Below are positions 1 to 12,130 of a stretch of DNA of 64,000 nucleotides, piece by piece. The number at the start of each line of letters is the position of its first letter. Within the stretch, counting starts at the first letter, position 1. Position numbers and translations under genes: made by a program. The stretch is from Clitopilus passeckerianus. Taxonomy: Eukaryota; Basidiomycota; Agaricomycetes; Agaricales; Entolomataceae. Below the pieces are notes generated by a model. The model did no database searches, was not told the origin of the DNA, and was given only the letters and a program-made list of their open reading frames with translations. Location: assembly GCA_944990035.1 (NCBI GenBank), contig CALYLX010000069.1, positions 248,001 to 312,000 on the forward strand. Direction: 5' to 3'.

Positions 1-947
1 GATGCTCCGCCTGCCACCTGGCCAAGGGTTTTCAATTTACTCCCTAGGTATGGCTTCCGACTGATACTCAGTTTTCCCTTGCTAACACTTTGTACTGTAG
101 CTGCAGTCCTGCCCTTACTTGCCGCAAAACAACGTCCTACCCACTCGAACGACTGGATGACCACCGATGCTGAGGTCGCATGTCCCGATCCCAACTGCAA
201 GTCGCGTTTGAGAATCAAACGTCTTGGCCTACGAACTTTCAGCCACGCACAAACCACCGTCGTTCCTCTTCACCAAGATTCCGGTGCAGCCTGAATGTGC
301 AGCCTGAATGCCGCACTCCCTTCAGCTAGTTATTTCTACCGCCTCAGCAATTCACCGTGCCCCTGCACTGGTTGCCACCTTTCTTTGAAAGACATGTGCC
401 TGAAGAGATCCTTACTTGCTCGTTCGGCATTCTCCCATTACCAAATTCTCAGCACGCTCCACACTCGAATTTATCCCTCTTGTTAACATACTCTATTCCC
501 AGAAAATATACTGCTCTTTTGAACCACATCCTTGAGATACCTCGATAGCGGCTAGCCCCAACACGCTGCCTTCTTCCCTGATGTCAATCGATGACGTTTC
601 GGACGTCCACCCTCCAGCCGCGTGCACGCACCTCAACACTTGAAAAAAACGCGCCAGGATCTGAGAATCTCCAGTTGGAAATTCGACTCGGTGCTGCCAG
701 TGCGGTTTGCCGCGTTTGGGCCACGGGTCCACACACAGGCAATTCGGTTTAGTCGCTTGTGCCCGATAACCATCATTGCATGAACTGGGATATATTACAT
801 GAAGAGTTGCCTGTAGACACGCACACGAGGTTTCTCTTTCGACCCCTCCTTCTCGGTGTCTGGAAGGTGCCTCTGAACAAGTGCTAGTTACCTCCTGCGT
901 AGGAGTGATTTGGGCCCCGATACGGGTTTGAAGGACGATAGAGTCAA
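1..947. other. no gene recognised
   Basis: Only short reading frames without recognisable domains or coherent splice structure are visible. The last part probably holds the promoter of the first DUF6533 gene. Confidence 0.4.
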
Positions 948-2257
948 ATGGAGACTCCTGGGGTGACTTTGGAGGCGTTAGGCGCGGTGGAAGCTGTAGA
1001 TGGAACTCGCGGATATCTGTCTTGTAGGTTACTTCACACATTACCTAGTCCGACAGAACTCTGACCTCATGTATTTGAAGTCGCCGCTTTTTCCGTCACA
1101 GTTTGGTCAGCCCTGTTGAGGATGGATGATGAAGTGCAGTACATCTGGCGTGGCCCAATGACATGGATCAAGTTGCTTTATATTTTTGCAAGGTATTATG
1201 GTATCCTTGCTCTGACGTACGTTATCGCAGTTATGCACCTGCAGATCACATAATTGATAGAAGATTCTATTTTACAGGGCCAATGTTCTCATCATACTTC
1301 ACGTACTTGAGCCAGAAACTTCAGAGGGCATTTGCACGATCTGGCTCATGTTCCAAGTGTTCTCCACGAGAATGATTATCTTTTGTCTTGAGGTGGTACT
1401 GGCGTTGCGTAGTGAGTTGTTCCCTTTTGCCAGTTCCCATAATGTTTTGGCTCACCAGTGATGCTTTTTCGTTCGAATTGCAGTCATAGCTCTGTATAAC
1501 ATGGACCACCGAGTGAGCACCCTGATAGCGATAGTATACGCCATAGGCCTTGTCGTGACACTCGTTTGTGGTGTACGGATCGTGCTCGGACTCGAATTCG
1601 ACGGTCAGTGCAATGGTACCTCGAGATCCTATTTCGAGATTATCACTATTGTGTACGTATTTTTTGCTATTTTATACTCCTATATTCAAATCGCGCTTTG
1701 ATTGACACAATAAATCACAGCTCGGCAGCTTTGATCAGGCATTTCATCGTATGGTTCCTCACCTGTAGAAAGAGTCATGCTGCCAAAAAGGAGGGTTGGG
1801 GCGAGAGTCAGGTTTTGAAGTTGGTGACGAAGGATTCGGCTTGGGCTTTAGTCGCTATCGTTGGTGAGCCTTTCGTTTTCTTGGCCCTCACTGGTTGCCC
1901 TTTGGAAAGTAATTTAACTCAAGACATCTCCGTTCATAGCCATGTTCATCGCTGTCATCCCATACATCGTCGTGGTCAACGTCACTGCGCAGGTGCTCAT
2001 GTGAGCTTCTTTCCTTACCATATTCTCATGGTTTTCTCGTTGCTGACATTGAAAGTTGACAGACTACCAATTGCCTTCGGGTCGATTTATGTGAGTCATG
2101 TTGACCCTTGGTACCAGTTCAATTGCTGAATGAATTCAATCGTAATGTATAGTGCTGTCATGTTATATTGAACATGCTGTCCCTGAATAAGCATACTGGA
2201 GAGACCGCGCCGATGCTTATGAGCACCATGTCTTTCAGAGGCGTATCAGTGTACTAG
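948..2257 (+). CDS. DUF6533 domain multi-pass membrane protein, array member 1
   Basis: Eight exons: 948-1023, 1081-1216, 1278-1411, 1484-1652, 1721-1863, 1940-2000, 2063-2090, 2153-2257, giving 283 aa. Exon 2 carries the DUF6533 core: a hydrophobic helix ending in VTVWSALL, an acidic turn (MDDEVQ), then YIWRGP and an aromatic helix (LLYIFARYYG). Several further hydrophobic segments follow, and the protein ends in TMSFRGVSVY, a tail shared with members 2 and 3 and, nearly, member 4. DUF6533 proteins are common in agarics and have no known biochemical function; a plasma or internal membrane location is inferred from the hydrophobic segments. The start is the ATG that gives an N-terminus of the same length as in the paralogues and ends at the same splice phase. 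First gene of a six-gene tandem array. Confidence 0.8.
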
Positions 2258-2640
2258 ATTGTACTTCGTCGACCCCTGCTTCGAAGGATTACCTAGTTGT
2301 GTAGCCGCCGGTATGTGACTTTGCCCTTGTTCACCTCGAAGGCTCATTTATTCTTTGCATTCTTTGCGTCATTTGGCTTGCCCAAGTCAAGCCCACCTAA
2401 TAGAATTGCGTGTCACAAGCCTGACGACACCAGAGTCAGCTGCGGCACGCTTCCGAGGATTTCCTCCAACGTCCGACCTACCGGCCTCAAGTATTGAATA
2501 AGGCCATTTCATGGGACACCGCTGCTTATGAAGACAGCGCATGCCGCCCCTGTGCGGTTGCCACTCATCTTCAGGACCAGGACCTGATAAGAGATTATTA
2601 CCTTCAACACCCTCCCCCAATTAGCTTATAGGACGCAGAG
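2258..2640. repeat. downstream flank of member 1, repeated at about 4597-5040
   Basis: This non-coding stretch aligns by eye with about 4597-5040. Shared landmarks include a ctcgaaggctcattTATTCTTTGC-like run, a block around GGCCTCAAGTATT, and GCTTATGA followed by CCTGTGCGGTTGCC. The second copy follows a decayed tail of a DUF6533 gene, so the flank was duplicated together with a gene. Confidence 0.6.
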
Positions 2641-3070
2641 GGCGCTATAATGTACGCGCTTAGAAACACAATAATTCACTGGAATTGTAACATTTATTGA
2701 AATTTGTAGCCTGCTCTCTACTCGTGTGTGATGACGTTTCGAGAACCAAATTTCCGGATTTTTACCCCGGACGCCAGGGTATCATGATCATTGGAAGGAG
2801 CCGTCAAAGCGCACTCGGTGTTCGCGTCTCGCTACCCTGCAATCATTGCACTTGCCTCGACTAATGAAAGCGATGACAGGTGGAAAGTTCCTTGGCTAAA
2901 GTTACTTATAGACCTGTTGGCTGGAATCACTGCCTGTGTTTTACGACCGTCTCAGTGTTCAGGCCTAACCAACAACAAAAGCTGCTACCTTTGGTGTAGG
3001 GAGGCTCAGCACCTCCCCCTTTGGACCCCTAGCAGGAAGCTGGCTCTTAAACCCGCTGGAGACCTTCGGG
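2641..3070. repeat. upstream part of duplicated block, copy A (pairs with about 6090-6511)
   Basis: Non-coding sequence before member 2 that aligns with the stretch before member 3. Shared blocks include GGAATTGTAAC followed by TTTATTGAAATTTGTAGCC, and CTCCCCCTTTGGA-like and GAGACCTTCGG-like blocks just before the start codon. It is likely to contain the promoter of member 2. Confidence 0.65.
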
Positions 3071-4325
3071 ATGGCTATGGCCTCAGATGTAGAGGCGCTG
3101 GGTCTAATGGAAGTAGGAGAGGATGTGCGCGGATATATCTCCTGTGAGTTGGGCCCTCCTTTGCTGAAGTTAGCACTCGTCTAATTCCTTCTAGTTGCTG
3201 CTCTAGTGCTTGCGATGTGGGATGGTCTCTTAAACATGGACTATGAAGTGCAGCGTATCTGGCGTGGACGAATTACTTGGATAAAGGGACTGTATCTGTT
3301 CGCCAAATACTTTGCCATGCTAGTTTTGTTGTGCGTTTCCTTCCATTTCGTCAACCATCCGCACTACGAGCCAGAACTAATGCGGTAGGACTGTTAGGAC
3401 CAATGTGCTGCTCTTCTCCTGGGTGATCAAATCAACGACTTCAACCCGTGTTTGCACGTCCTGGTACCTGTTCCTATTGTTCTCCAAGTGGCCAATCGTT
3501 TTCGCTCTTGAAGTCGTGCTTGCTCTACGTGGTCCGTTCATTCCTGCCCCATACGTCTTTCATAGGTCAATTAACTAGGTCCAGTCATAGCTCTATATAA
3601 TATGAGCCGATCAATTGCACGCCTCTTAGCTGTAATATATATCGTTGGCCCAAGCATCACTGCCCTTTGTAGCGTCAGGGTGGTCCTGAGCTTTGAATAC
3701 GATGGTCATTGCAATGCCACTTCGAAGTCGTATTACGACATTCTTACTCTAGCGTGCGTCTTCTCGCCGATGGGGCGTATTTGCACATTTGCTTATGATT
3801 TTTGTCTGCCAGTGTTTTGACGGTGACTCGACGTGCAATCGTTTCAGTCCTAACATCAAGGAAAGCATGTGCAGCTGAAAAGGAAGGATGGGGAGAGATT
3901 CCAATCCTGCGTTTGATAACGAAGGATTCTTGGTGGGCTTTAGTTGCGATTATTGGTGAGCATCATCCTCCCAGGGCCGGGCTGAAATCGATGCGCTTAC
4001 GCCGTTACATCCAGCTATGTTCGCGACCTCTGTCCCTTACGCCCTTGTCGTCAAGATTGCCCCACAATTGTTTACGTGAGTACACTCACTGACCCATGCC
4101 AACAATTACCGATGGCGAAGATCCCAGATTACCGATTGCTCTTGGCTCAATTTATGTATGTCTTCTATCCTCAAGTCTGGGGTCAGCCTGCTGATTTGAA
4201 TTGGCCCGGGACAGTGTTGCCGAGTCATTTTGAATATGCTCGCTTTAACCGAGACTGCAGTGGGAGGTACTATTGGCACTCCATTGATGGGCACTATGTC
4301 CTTCAGGGGCATATCGGTGTACTGA
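3071..4325 (+). CDS. DUF6533 domain multi-pass membrane protein, array member 2
   Basis: Eight exons: 3071-3143, 3195-3330, 3398-3531, 3585-3753, 3813-3955, 4015-4075, 4128-4155, 4215-4325, giving 284 aa. The DUF6533 signature is in exon 2 (AMWDGLLNMDYEVQ, RIWRGRITWIK, then GLYLFAKYF). Later exons encode hydrophobic segments, a basic loop with EKEGWGE and LITKDSWW, and the shared tail MSFRGISVY. Exon lengths and phases match member 3 exactly and member 1 almost exactly. It sits with member 3 inside a duplicated block that includes about 430 bp upstream and about 200 bp downstream. Function unknown; no catalytic motif is visible. Confidence 0.85.
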
Positions 4326-4530
4326 TGTCGACGGTGGCGGAACTATGTTTCGTAGATGTCTACACCCTCCTCTGACGCATGCCGTGAGTCAGCTCTGCCT
4401 GCCGTATTTCTTGCGACTGTGCAAACTTAGTAACGTCTTCAGGACATCAGGCTCAGTCGGACTCTCAGATCCGGTTGGAAAGCTGAATAGAGCTTGAGAA
4501 CCGCACGGAGTTGACGATAAAGAATTATTG
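4326..4530. repeat. downstream part of duplicated block, copy A (pairs with 7781-7980)
   Basis: Non-coding 3' flank of member 2. It aligns with 7781-7980, for example TGTCGACGGTGG followed by GGAACTATGTTTCGT, CTACACC, and later TCCGGTTGG followed by TAGAGCTTGAGAACC. Confidence 0.65.
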
Positions 4531-4596
4531 TGGTGCAAGAATTTTCTGATGCTGATGAGCACCATGTCCTTCAGAGGCGTGTCAGTGTAATACTAG
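4531..4596 (+). pseudogene. relic 3' end of a DUF6533 gene
   Basis: The stretch CTGATGAGCACCATGTCC and following bases match the last codons of members 1-3 (…MSTMSFRGVSV). The terminal TGTACTAG of member 1 appears here as TGTAATACTAG. Nothing upstream of it encodes the rest of the protein; it directly follows the flank of member 2. It is best read as the surviving tail of a lost copy related to member 1, because the sequence after it also matches the flank of member 1. Confidence 0.7.
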
Positions 4597-6511
4597 ATGG
4601 CCTTCGTCCCTTAGATTGGATGCCCTGCTTGAGCTTCAGTACTTCAATGACGACCTACTCTTATCACTGGTATGTCAGCCTCCCTCGGGCTCAAACGTTA
4701 ACACTTTATCCAACTCGAGGGCTCACTCGTTCTTTGCGTTCCTTGCAGTCGCATAGCTTCTCCATCCCAGTTCAAATTCAAAGCCGGCTCTAAGAATTCC
4801 ATGTCATCAAGTCTTACGACACCAGATTAGCTGGAGCAGAAAGCCGAGGGTTAGTGCCAATACCCGACCACCAGCCTCAAGTATTCTATGAGGAATGTCA
4901 TGGTACGCCCGGTACGCCGCTGCTTATGAGGATGGCGTATGCCGTCCCTGTGCGGTTGCCGTTCATCTTCACTAGTACCTAATACGAGATGACTACCTTC
5001 AACGCCCTCATCAATTTCAACAGTATATAAAATTGTACCGCACCTATACGAGGTCCCACTCCGTCCTCTTCCATCACCCTTTTTCCCCTTTCGTCGGAAC
5101 ACACCACCTCTTGACCCCACTTCGACAGGTAGTACCCCCACCTCGCCGTTTTCCACAGTTGTTCACGTGCCTTTCCCAATCTAGGTATCCATACTTTCTT
5201 CTTTAGCGATGCAAGGAAATCCAATGATTCTATCCACATGGTGATGTCCTTGGGTAACATTGGGGCGAACTGTGCGTTGGACAACGACGCTGAGGGCCAG
5301 AGATCTGTAATTAGTAAGGACTCTATATCGCGTCAACTGAGCGACGAAATGTCGTTCCAACTTCCAACCCACTGCCCTCTCAGGGTACCCTTCAGACACC
5401 TTGAGCCAGTGCAAAAGCTCATTGCGTGGAAATTTCGGGCTGTTCACAACGGCCCCTTCATGCCACCCACCGTTCAATGGGTCGACCTTCTCGCATTTGA
5501 ATATGAGAGGGACGGGAGAATAAGGTCGACTTTGCAAGTCTGGATGACATTCGCTGTTCGAATCGCATTCCATTTATTCCTGCTCGAATTTGAAGACAAA
5601 AACCTTTCTAGCAGGGATTTCAGAGTCTTTAAATACGTCCGAGCCACAGGTAGATAAGTGCGAGCCACACGTGAATATGAATATTTGCGAAATGGTCCAT
5701 CTTGACCACGACAATCCATGAGTTGACCTCAAGCAACTATTAGTCCCAACGGTGTTACCGCCTCCCAGTCGATGATACAGAGCCTTCTCAGGTCCCAGGA
5801 CTAATGAAGGGTCCAGAGGAGAGAACGACCCGGTTGGACTGACTATGTAATAGTAAATGAAAACCGGAGACGTTACGCATTCAACGTTCATGGGGCATGA
5901 ATATTTGAATTGCCATCTAAATCATGTTATGTACGGGATGAATTATTCAATTATCCATGATTGCTTAACGTATGGATGAGCCTGAAATACAATGAAATAG
6001 ACATTCCGAGTTCATTGACAGCCTGAGGTCTGGAGTATATAAGCAAGAGAGCGGCAGCGCCGCAAGTTCTTGTAGCTTATACTGAAAGGACTTGGAGGGC
6101 TCCATAGTGTACGCAGTTAGACATACAAATGATTCCTTGGAATTGTAACGTTTATTGAAATTTGTAGCCAACTCTATGTATGAGATGATGTTGGATATTT
6201 GGATTTTGCCCCAGATGACAGGGTGTCATGATCGTTGGAAGCCGTCCAAGCGCACCGGGCGTCTTGCTACCCCTGCAATCACTAATACTGACCTCAACTA
6301 CTTGAAACGCAATGGCAGATAGGTTTTCCCTAGTTTAAACTACTTATAGAGGTGGTGATCGGAATCACTACCTGTATTTTCTCAACCATCTCGGTGTTCA
6401 GCCCTATCCGACGACAAAAGCCAGCGCTACCTTCAACGCACGCAGGTTCAACACCTCCCCTTTGGATCTCTCAAAAGAAGCTGGCTCCCAAATCCACCAG
6501 AGACCTTCGGA
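4597..6511. repeat. intergenic region: second copies of member 1 3' flank and of member 2 5' flank
   Basis: About 4597-5040 repeats the 3' flank of member 1 and about 6090-6511 repeats the 5' flank of member 2. Between them, 5040-6090, I see no supported gene: reading frames of up to 139 aa occur but overlap in several frames and have no recognisable domain. Confidence 0.55.
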
Positions 6512-7780
6512 ATGCCCGTGGCTTCAGATGTAGATGTGCTGGGTCTGGTGGAAGGGGTAGATGATATACGTGGATACATCTGTCGTGAGTTTGTTATAGG
6601 CATGCCTACCATTGCGTCTAACCAAAGATGTTACAAAATTACTCCTGTTAGTTGCTGCTCTAGTGGTTACGATCTGGGATACCCTCTTAAACATGGACTG
6701 TGAAGTGCAGTGTATCTGGCGTGGGCGAATAACTTGGATCAAGGGGCTATATTTGTTCGCAAGATACTTTGCCATGCTTGCTTTGCTGTGCGTTCCTATC
6801 TGCCTAGTTGACCATCGGGAAAGTCAGTGCTAATGTAGCTGATCTTCTAGTGCCAATCTACTGCTATTCCTTTGGGTGATCAACGTTACCACGTCGACCC
6901 GGGTTTGCATGTCCTGGTACATGTTCCAGTTATTCTCTAAATGGATGGTTCTTTTTGCACTTGAAATTGTTCTTGCCTTACGTGGTTCGTCCATCCGTTT
7001 ATACATTACACCTTTCATACGGCAATTGACTATGCTCAGTGATAGCGCTTTATAATATGAGCCGGCAGGTCGGAAACCTATTGGCTCTAGTTTATATTGT
7101 TGGTCCAGTCGTCACCGTCGTGTGTGGGGTCAGAATTATCCTGGGTTTTCATTACGGCGCTCGCTGTAATGCCACTTCAAAGTCGTATTATGACATTGTT
7201 GCTCTAGCGTACGTCTTTCCTTCAATAGACGAAATTCCGTCCCTTAGCTTGTGCCTTTATTCCTCAGAGTTGTGGCGGTCATCCGACATGCCATCGTCTC
7301 GATCCTCACGTCACGGAAAGCATATGCAGCACACAGAGAGGGATGGGGAGATAGCCCAATTCTACGTTTGATAACCCAGGATTCCCTGTGGGCTTTACTT
7401 GCGATTCTTGGTGAGCTACCGTCCTCGCTCTCTCACTAAACTCGATGTACTGACACAGTTGCATCCAGCTATGTTCGGAGCCGCGGTCCCTTACGCCCTT
7501 GTCGTTAGAATCGCCCCACAATTGTTCCTGTGAGTGCACACATTGGCTTATGCGAACAATTGCCGATGATGAGTATCTCAGCTTGCCGATCGCCCTTGGC
7601 TCAATCCATGTACGCCTCCTTATTCTTCAGTTGGGGATAAGCCTGCTGATTAGGGTTGACCTGGGACAGTGTTGCCGAGTCATTTTGAATATGCTGGCTC
7701 TAACCGAGACTGCAGTGGGAGGTACTATCGGCACTTCATTGATGGGCACCATGTCCTTCAGAGGCATATCGGTGTACTGA
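6512..7780 (+). CDS. DUF6533 domain multi-pass membrane protein, array member 3
   Basis: Eight exons: 6512-6584, 6652-6787, 6851-6984, 7040-7208, 7268-7410, 7469-7529, 7582-7609, 7670-7780, giving 284 aa. Each exon has the same length and phase as in member 2, and the protein aligns without gaps: VTIWDTLLNMDCEVQ, CIWRGRITWIK, GLYLFARYF in the DUF6533 core, and the tail TMSFRGISVY. It is the closest paralogue of member 2, with homologous flanks on both sides, so it arose by a recent block duplication. All splice sites and the reading frame are intact, so it is probably expressed. Function unknown. Confidence 0.85.
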
Positions 7781-7980
7781 TACAATGTCGACGGTGGTGG
7801 AACTATGTTTCGTCGATGTCTACACCCCTCCCCTGACGCATGTCGTGAGTCGGCCTCTGCCTGCCGTGTTTCCCTCCAACTTTCCGAACTCAATCAATTC
7901 TCCAGGGCAGCGGACTCTCACATCCGGTTGGCAAGCTGGATAGAGCTTGAGAACCTCACTGAGTTGACGACAAAGATTTG

Positions 7981-8785
7981 CAGGGCATTTGTAGATGCCC
8001 CTTGATCTTTACCACTAGCACAGTATCTCCTTGTTCCTGCTGGGGGACTTGGTTGTTGGAGGAGCTCTTTGCCTAAAAACACTTACGTTCAGCCTTCTGT
8101 CTGTCAAGTGGCCAACATTTGGCCCTCTTTTACACACCTGGACCTCCGGACTTGAAGCCAAAGCCAAGGTGGCGGCGCATTTTCCGTAGCGTCCACATGG
8201 CTCACATGGCTTGGATCAGGCTTGGATATTGAATTCTTATTCTATAGCTTGGATATGGATATGGACGAAGTTCATCATCATGTCTTTAGCCTAATAGTAA
8301 TAATTTCAGGCACTTGCAAGTCCTCTTTACATAACCGAGCGCTTATTTAAAGCGTTCGCCCTGATCGAAATCGGTGAACGCGTCTTTCAATCTTGTGCAC
8401 AAGTCGTTTTGCACTGCGAATGTTCTACGTCCCATGAAGTTCAGGAAGCTCCTAGCGGCTCCATGCTTCCCATATACATTCTCAAAATCCAGATGAAATG
8501 CCTCTGGGCACCGCACGACGTTGAGATGCGGTAACTGAGCGTTCTGAGCAATTCTGATTGCCGGTGTTCCATCCGGACATTGGTCGGTGCAGCCCAGACG
8601 CGGAAAATTCAAATATAGACCCGGTTGCTACTTCGCTCCCATCTTCCTCTTCCGCCACGCCCTCCTCTGACGTCCTACCGTCGCCAGTGCTGGACATCCT
8701 CTTGAGTCCTTGTGGACGCCGCACTGGGACACAGGTACATTCGCATGCTGGTATCAGCAAACAATTGCACGGGCAGCGGTTTGGA
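7981..8785. other. no gene recognised
   Basis: A minus-strand frame at 8343-8612 (89 aa) has fairly ordinary composition but no recognised domain and no exons to join. It could be a gene fragment. The end of this stretch is the likely promoter of member 4. Confidence 0.35.
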
Positions 8786-10018
8786 ATGAACGACATTTCG
8801 GCAAATGGTGTGCAAATAATGTGGCTCGAGGATAATAACCGCATGCGAGGTTACATCTCTGGTAGGTGGCGTACCGCCATCTCCGTGGCGAAGTCTAACC
8901 AGATATTCTTAGTTGCTGCACTGGCAGTCACGGTGTGGGACATGCTGGTGAACATGGACCTTGAAATTCAAAATATTTGGCGTGGTGAAACTACCTGGAT
9001 CAAACGCCTATATATCTTCGCTCGTTACTTCGGAATCCTCGCTCTATTGTACGCCGTTCCTACCGATCATTATTTCTCACCACTCACCCGATGCTTGTGA
9101 ACCAAATTTATACAGTGTTAATCTCCTTCTAACTTTCTATGTGGTCAACGAACATCCCACCATTACTGTATGCAGAGCCTGGTACCTGTTCCAGCTTTTT
9201 GCGACGCGCTCGGTGCTCTCAACGATCGAGATAATACTCTGCTTACGAGGTTTGTTCCTGCCATCACCTAACCAGCTTCGACGCTTATCAGCATCCTAGT
9301 CTTTGCCCTGTATAACATGGACCGCGGGATCGGCATTCTTCTCCTTTCAACTCATGTTGGCGGACTGGTGCTTACCCTTGTTTGCGGCATCCGAACCATT
9401 CTTGGCCTCGAGTACGACGATTCGTGCAACGCGGTGTCAAGATCGTACTTTGATGTCTTAGCTTTTGCGTAGGTGTTGTATTACTTTGACCTTGAAGATT
9501 AGATATCTAATCGGGACTCGCAGCCTCGCTTCGTTGATAAGAAATGGGATAACTTGGTTTCTCACTGCCAGAAAACGCTACGCTGCGAACATTGAAGGGT
9601 GGGGTGCAAGTCCGATACTGCGGCTAGTCTCGAGAGATTCTTCCTGGGTGCTTGTAGCTCTGCTTGGTATGGGTTTTCACCATTACATTTGACCCTCCTG
9701 CGTTCTGACCAAATAATCACAAAGCCATGGTTCTAGCTGTCGTTCCTTACATGTTCGTGGTCAAAGTTGCTGCTCACGCAGTGTTCTTGTAAGCCATCAT
9801 CCGTTAGCCACCTCTTCCAGGTCTGAACAATTTTAGGTGGCCACTTGCCCTGAGCTCAGTCTACGTGAGTTCCGACCTACCCGCGCCCTCGAAAACCGCT
9901 GACTATCCTTTAGTCATGTCACTTAATCATGACTACCCTAGATCTGAAGAACAAGATGGAACCTCCTCACACGGCTTTGCTATCGACTATGTCGTTTAGG
10001 GGCGTCTCCGTTGGATAA
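8786..10018 (+). CDS. DUF6533 domain multi-pass membrane protein, array member 4
   Basis: Eight exons: 8786-8861, 8913-9048, 9116-9249, 9300-9468, 9524-9666, 9725-9788, 9837-9864, 9914-10018, giving 284 aa. The core is VTVWDMLVNMDLEIQ, NIWRGETTWIK, RLYIFARYFG. Intron 1 (51 bp) is a multiple of three without a stop, so a simple reading frame runs through it; the paralogues show it is an intron. Exon 6 is one codon longer than in members 1-3. The C-terminus ends TMSFRGVSVG rather than …VY. More divergent than members 1-3 and without the shared flanks, so an older duplicate. Function unknown. Confidence 0.8.
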
Positions 10019-10489
10019 CTCGGACACGTCGCCTCCACCGCTGTCTTGGAGGCGGACCAGAGTTACCGAGTGTTTAGCGTTGGCTTGCCAGTGGTTGACG
10101 CTGCTCTTCTCGGGATCTGGCCGCCGTTTACTTAATGAAAGCAATTGACAGGATGGACGGAGCCGCATAAATGGCGCCTTGACCAATCCGGGTCATGTCA
10201 TCCACCCAGGCAACCGCGGGACAACGCATCGCTCAAGTGGAACAGTTGATGACCCTTTCTGGTCTTTCAAATCGTTCTCACACGACGGATGCGGGGAGGT
10301 CATCTATTCCAGAAATTGCGGTTCTGACCCTTGGAGAAGAGGCGGAAGCGATTCCTATAAGACCCTCATCAATAGCGACAACACATTCCATCCCACCCAC
10401 ATTCGCCCACTATCTTGACTAGGCTGCCACGCCTCATACCCGTTCTGCTATATACCCTCATTGACCTCCATCAAGAAAACATCGGAAGC
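10019..10489. other. no gene recognised
   Basis: Intergenic between members 4 and 5; short frames only. It probably holds the promoter of member 5 and the terminator of member 4. Confidence 0.4.
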
Positions 10490-11711
10490 ATGAGTGATGT
10501 ACCGGTGGTCATGATTGAGCACTTGACGGCTCATACGTACTCTACAAGCTAGTTATTCTGTCTAACCTATTTGTAAACCCGGCTAATAGATTTCGTTGTA
10601 ATAGCCGCTGCGTTTACATGCCTGATCTGGGATACTATTGTCCACGCCAACCAAGAGTACAAGTATATCTGGCGGTAGGTCTGGTCTCGGGTAATCGGTA
10701 ATCGTCTAAGCCTCGCATTTCTTTTGGAAAGGTCTAGTAATGGGGACTACCGCAAGTGGCTTTATCTCTTCGCGAGGTATATTGGAATCATCAATCAAAT
10801 GTAAGATCGCCATCCCCGCACCAATTCATCCATCCTAATAGAACGAACAGCGTAAACTTGGTCATCATTCTGAGAGCCAGAGAAATCCTGCCACTGCATA
10901 AAGATCAGTGCTCGATGTATTCCTTCGTGGAGGTTATCGTATTCCGGACAATACTCCTGGCAATGGAGATTCTACTGAGCCATCGCAGTACGCATTCTAA
11001 ACGTTTCTGGAGTTGAACCTAATCAAGATGACCAGTTTACGCTCTATACGGGAGGCGACAATATGTCGGCGTTGCCTTACTTGCTGTAATATTCGGCAAT
11101 TATTCTGGGTCGGTATTATTCTGCCGCAAGATCTTGGAAACTCTTAAGTGGGACGGTTTATGTGCCACACCAACTCTCACCTTCAATGATGTACTATCAT
11201 TCTCGTAGGTTGAATTACAAATTTCTAATCTATGGGCTTATATTGACAGATGAATAGTTTGATGGCTGCAATAAGGCATGGCGCGATGGCATTCCTCATC
11301 TATCGTAAAAGCAACACTTCCAATCTCGAGGGATTATCAAATCAGCCCCTCGTTAATTTGATTTCGAAGGATTCTGCGTGGATGGTTATTGGGTTAATAG
11401 GTACGTTCGGGTTGGCTGTTTGCCTTTCAACGACTCAACAGTCTTCATAGCGATGATCGGCACATTTTTCCCATACATTGTCACCGTCCAAGTGACTGTC
11501 CAAGTGGCCTTCGTGTACGTCTGTTGATCTCGTCCTGTGTTTGCCAACTAACTTGACGTTGGTCAATTCTTTGGGTTTCAGATGGCCGATTTCGATCGTA
11601 TCGATTGGCTGTTGTCGTTTGATCCTCAACATACAACGGTCGGGGGCGGATGCACTCGCCACAACGCCTCCGGCTGTGGACACGCAGATACCGTTAAACG
11701 GCGTGAATTAG
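10490..11711 (+). CDS. DUF6533 domain multi-pass membrane protein, array member 5 (divergent)
   Basis: Exons: 10490-10547, 10605-10674, 10738-10800, 10851-10987, 11036-11204, 11258-11400, 11451-11514, 11582-11711, giving 277 aa. The core is CLIWDTIVHANQEYK, YIWR, then KWLYLFARYIG. It differs from its neighbours: the core exon is split by an extra intron after YIW, the intron separating the last two exons of members 1-4 is absent, and the C-terminus is replaced by a hydrophilic Thr/Pro-containing tail. The first intron only fits the paralogue phase if it uses a GC donor (GCTAGT), so the extreme N-terminus is uncertain. Function unknown. Confidence 0.65.
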
Positions 11712-12130
11712 ACTGTCGCAATGAGTTAAGCCTCGTAGATTGATAGAGATAAATGATGAATAAAACCGTATGACTCTGCATCACTTGGCCATGGCAATTC
11801 ATCTCTTGGGCGACCACCCGATCCTGGAAGCGGTCCTACGTACGTCAGTGATGGGCTGGCTGTGGCGCATTGTCACCTGAGCGCTGGCGAACTGCCCTGA
11901 AACATATGCCCTGGAGGATCCCAAATTGGCAACCCAAGCCTTGCGACGATCGCTTGCTTTACGAGTATTTCGGTCCACGTTTCGGTCGTTGCCATTTGGT
12001 ACTCAGCTAGCACCACGATGAATACCAGCAAGGTCGCAGCCGTTCCGCTCTTCACTTTTCTCAACTTTCTTGGAGCTCTGTTCCTTCCACGCTCCTTCCC
12101 ATTCTGACTCAAGCGATCTTCGTGATTGAC
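11712..12130. other. no gene recognised
   Basis: Intergenic between members 5 and 6; short frames only. Confidence 0.4.

Noticed and set aside
493..1041. 182-codon minus-strand frame before the DUF6533 array
   Set aside because: It overlaps exon 1 of member 1 on the other strand and has no recognisable domain.
8343..8612. 89-codon minus-strand frame between DUF6533 members 3 and 4
   Set aside because: The composition looks protein-like but no family or adjoining exons could be identified.
8558..9100. 180-codon frame covering the start of DUF6533 member 4
   Set aside because: It runs through a 51-bp intron that happens to be a multiple of three; the paralogues all have an intron there, and the 5' part before 8786 is not conserved.
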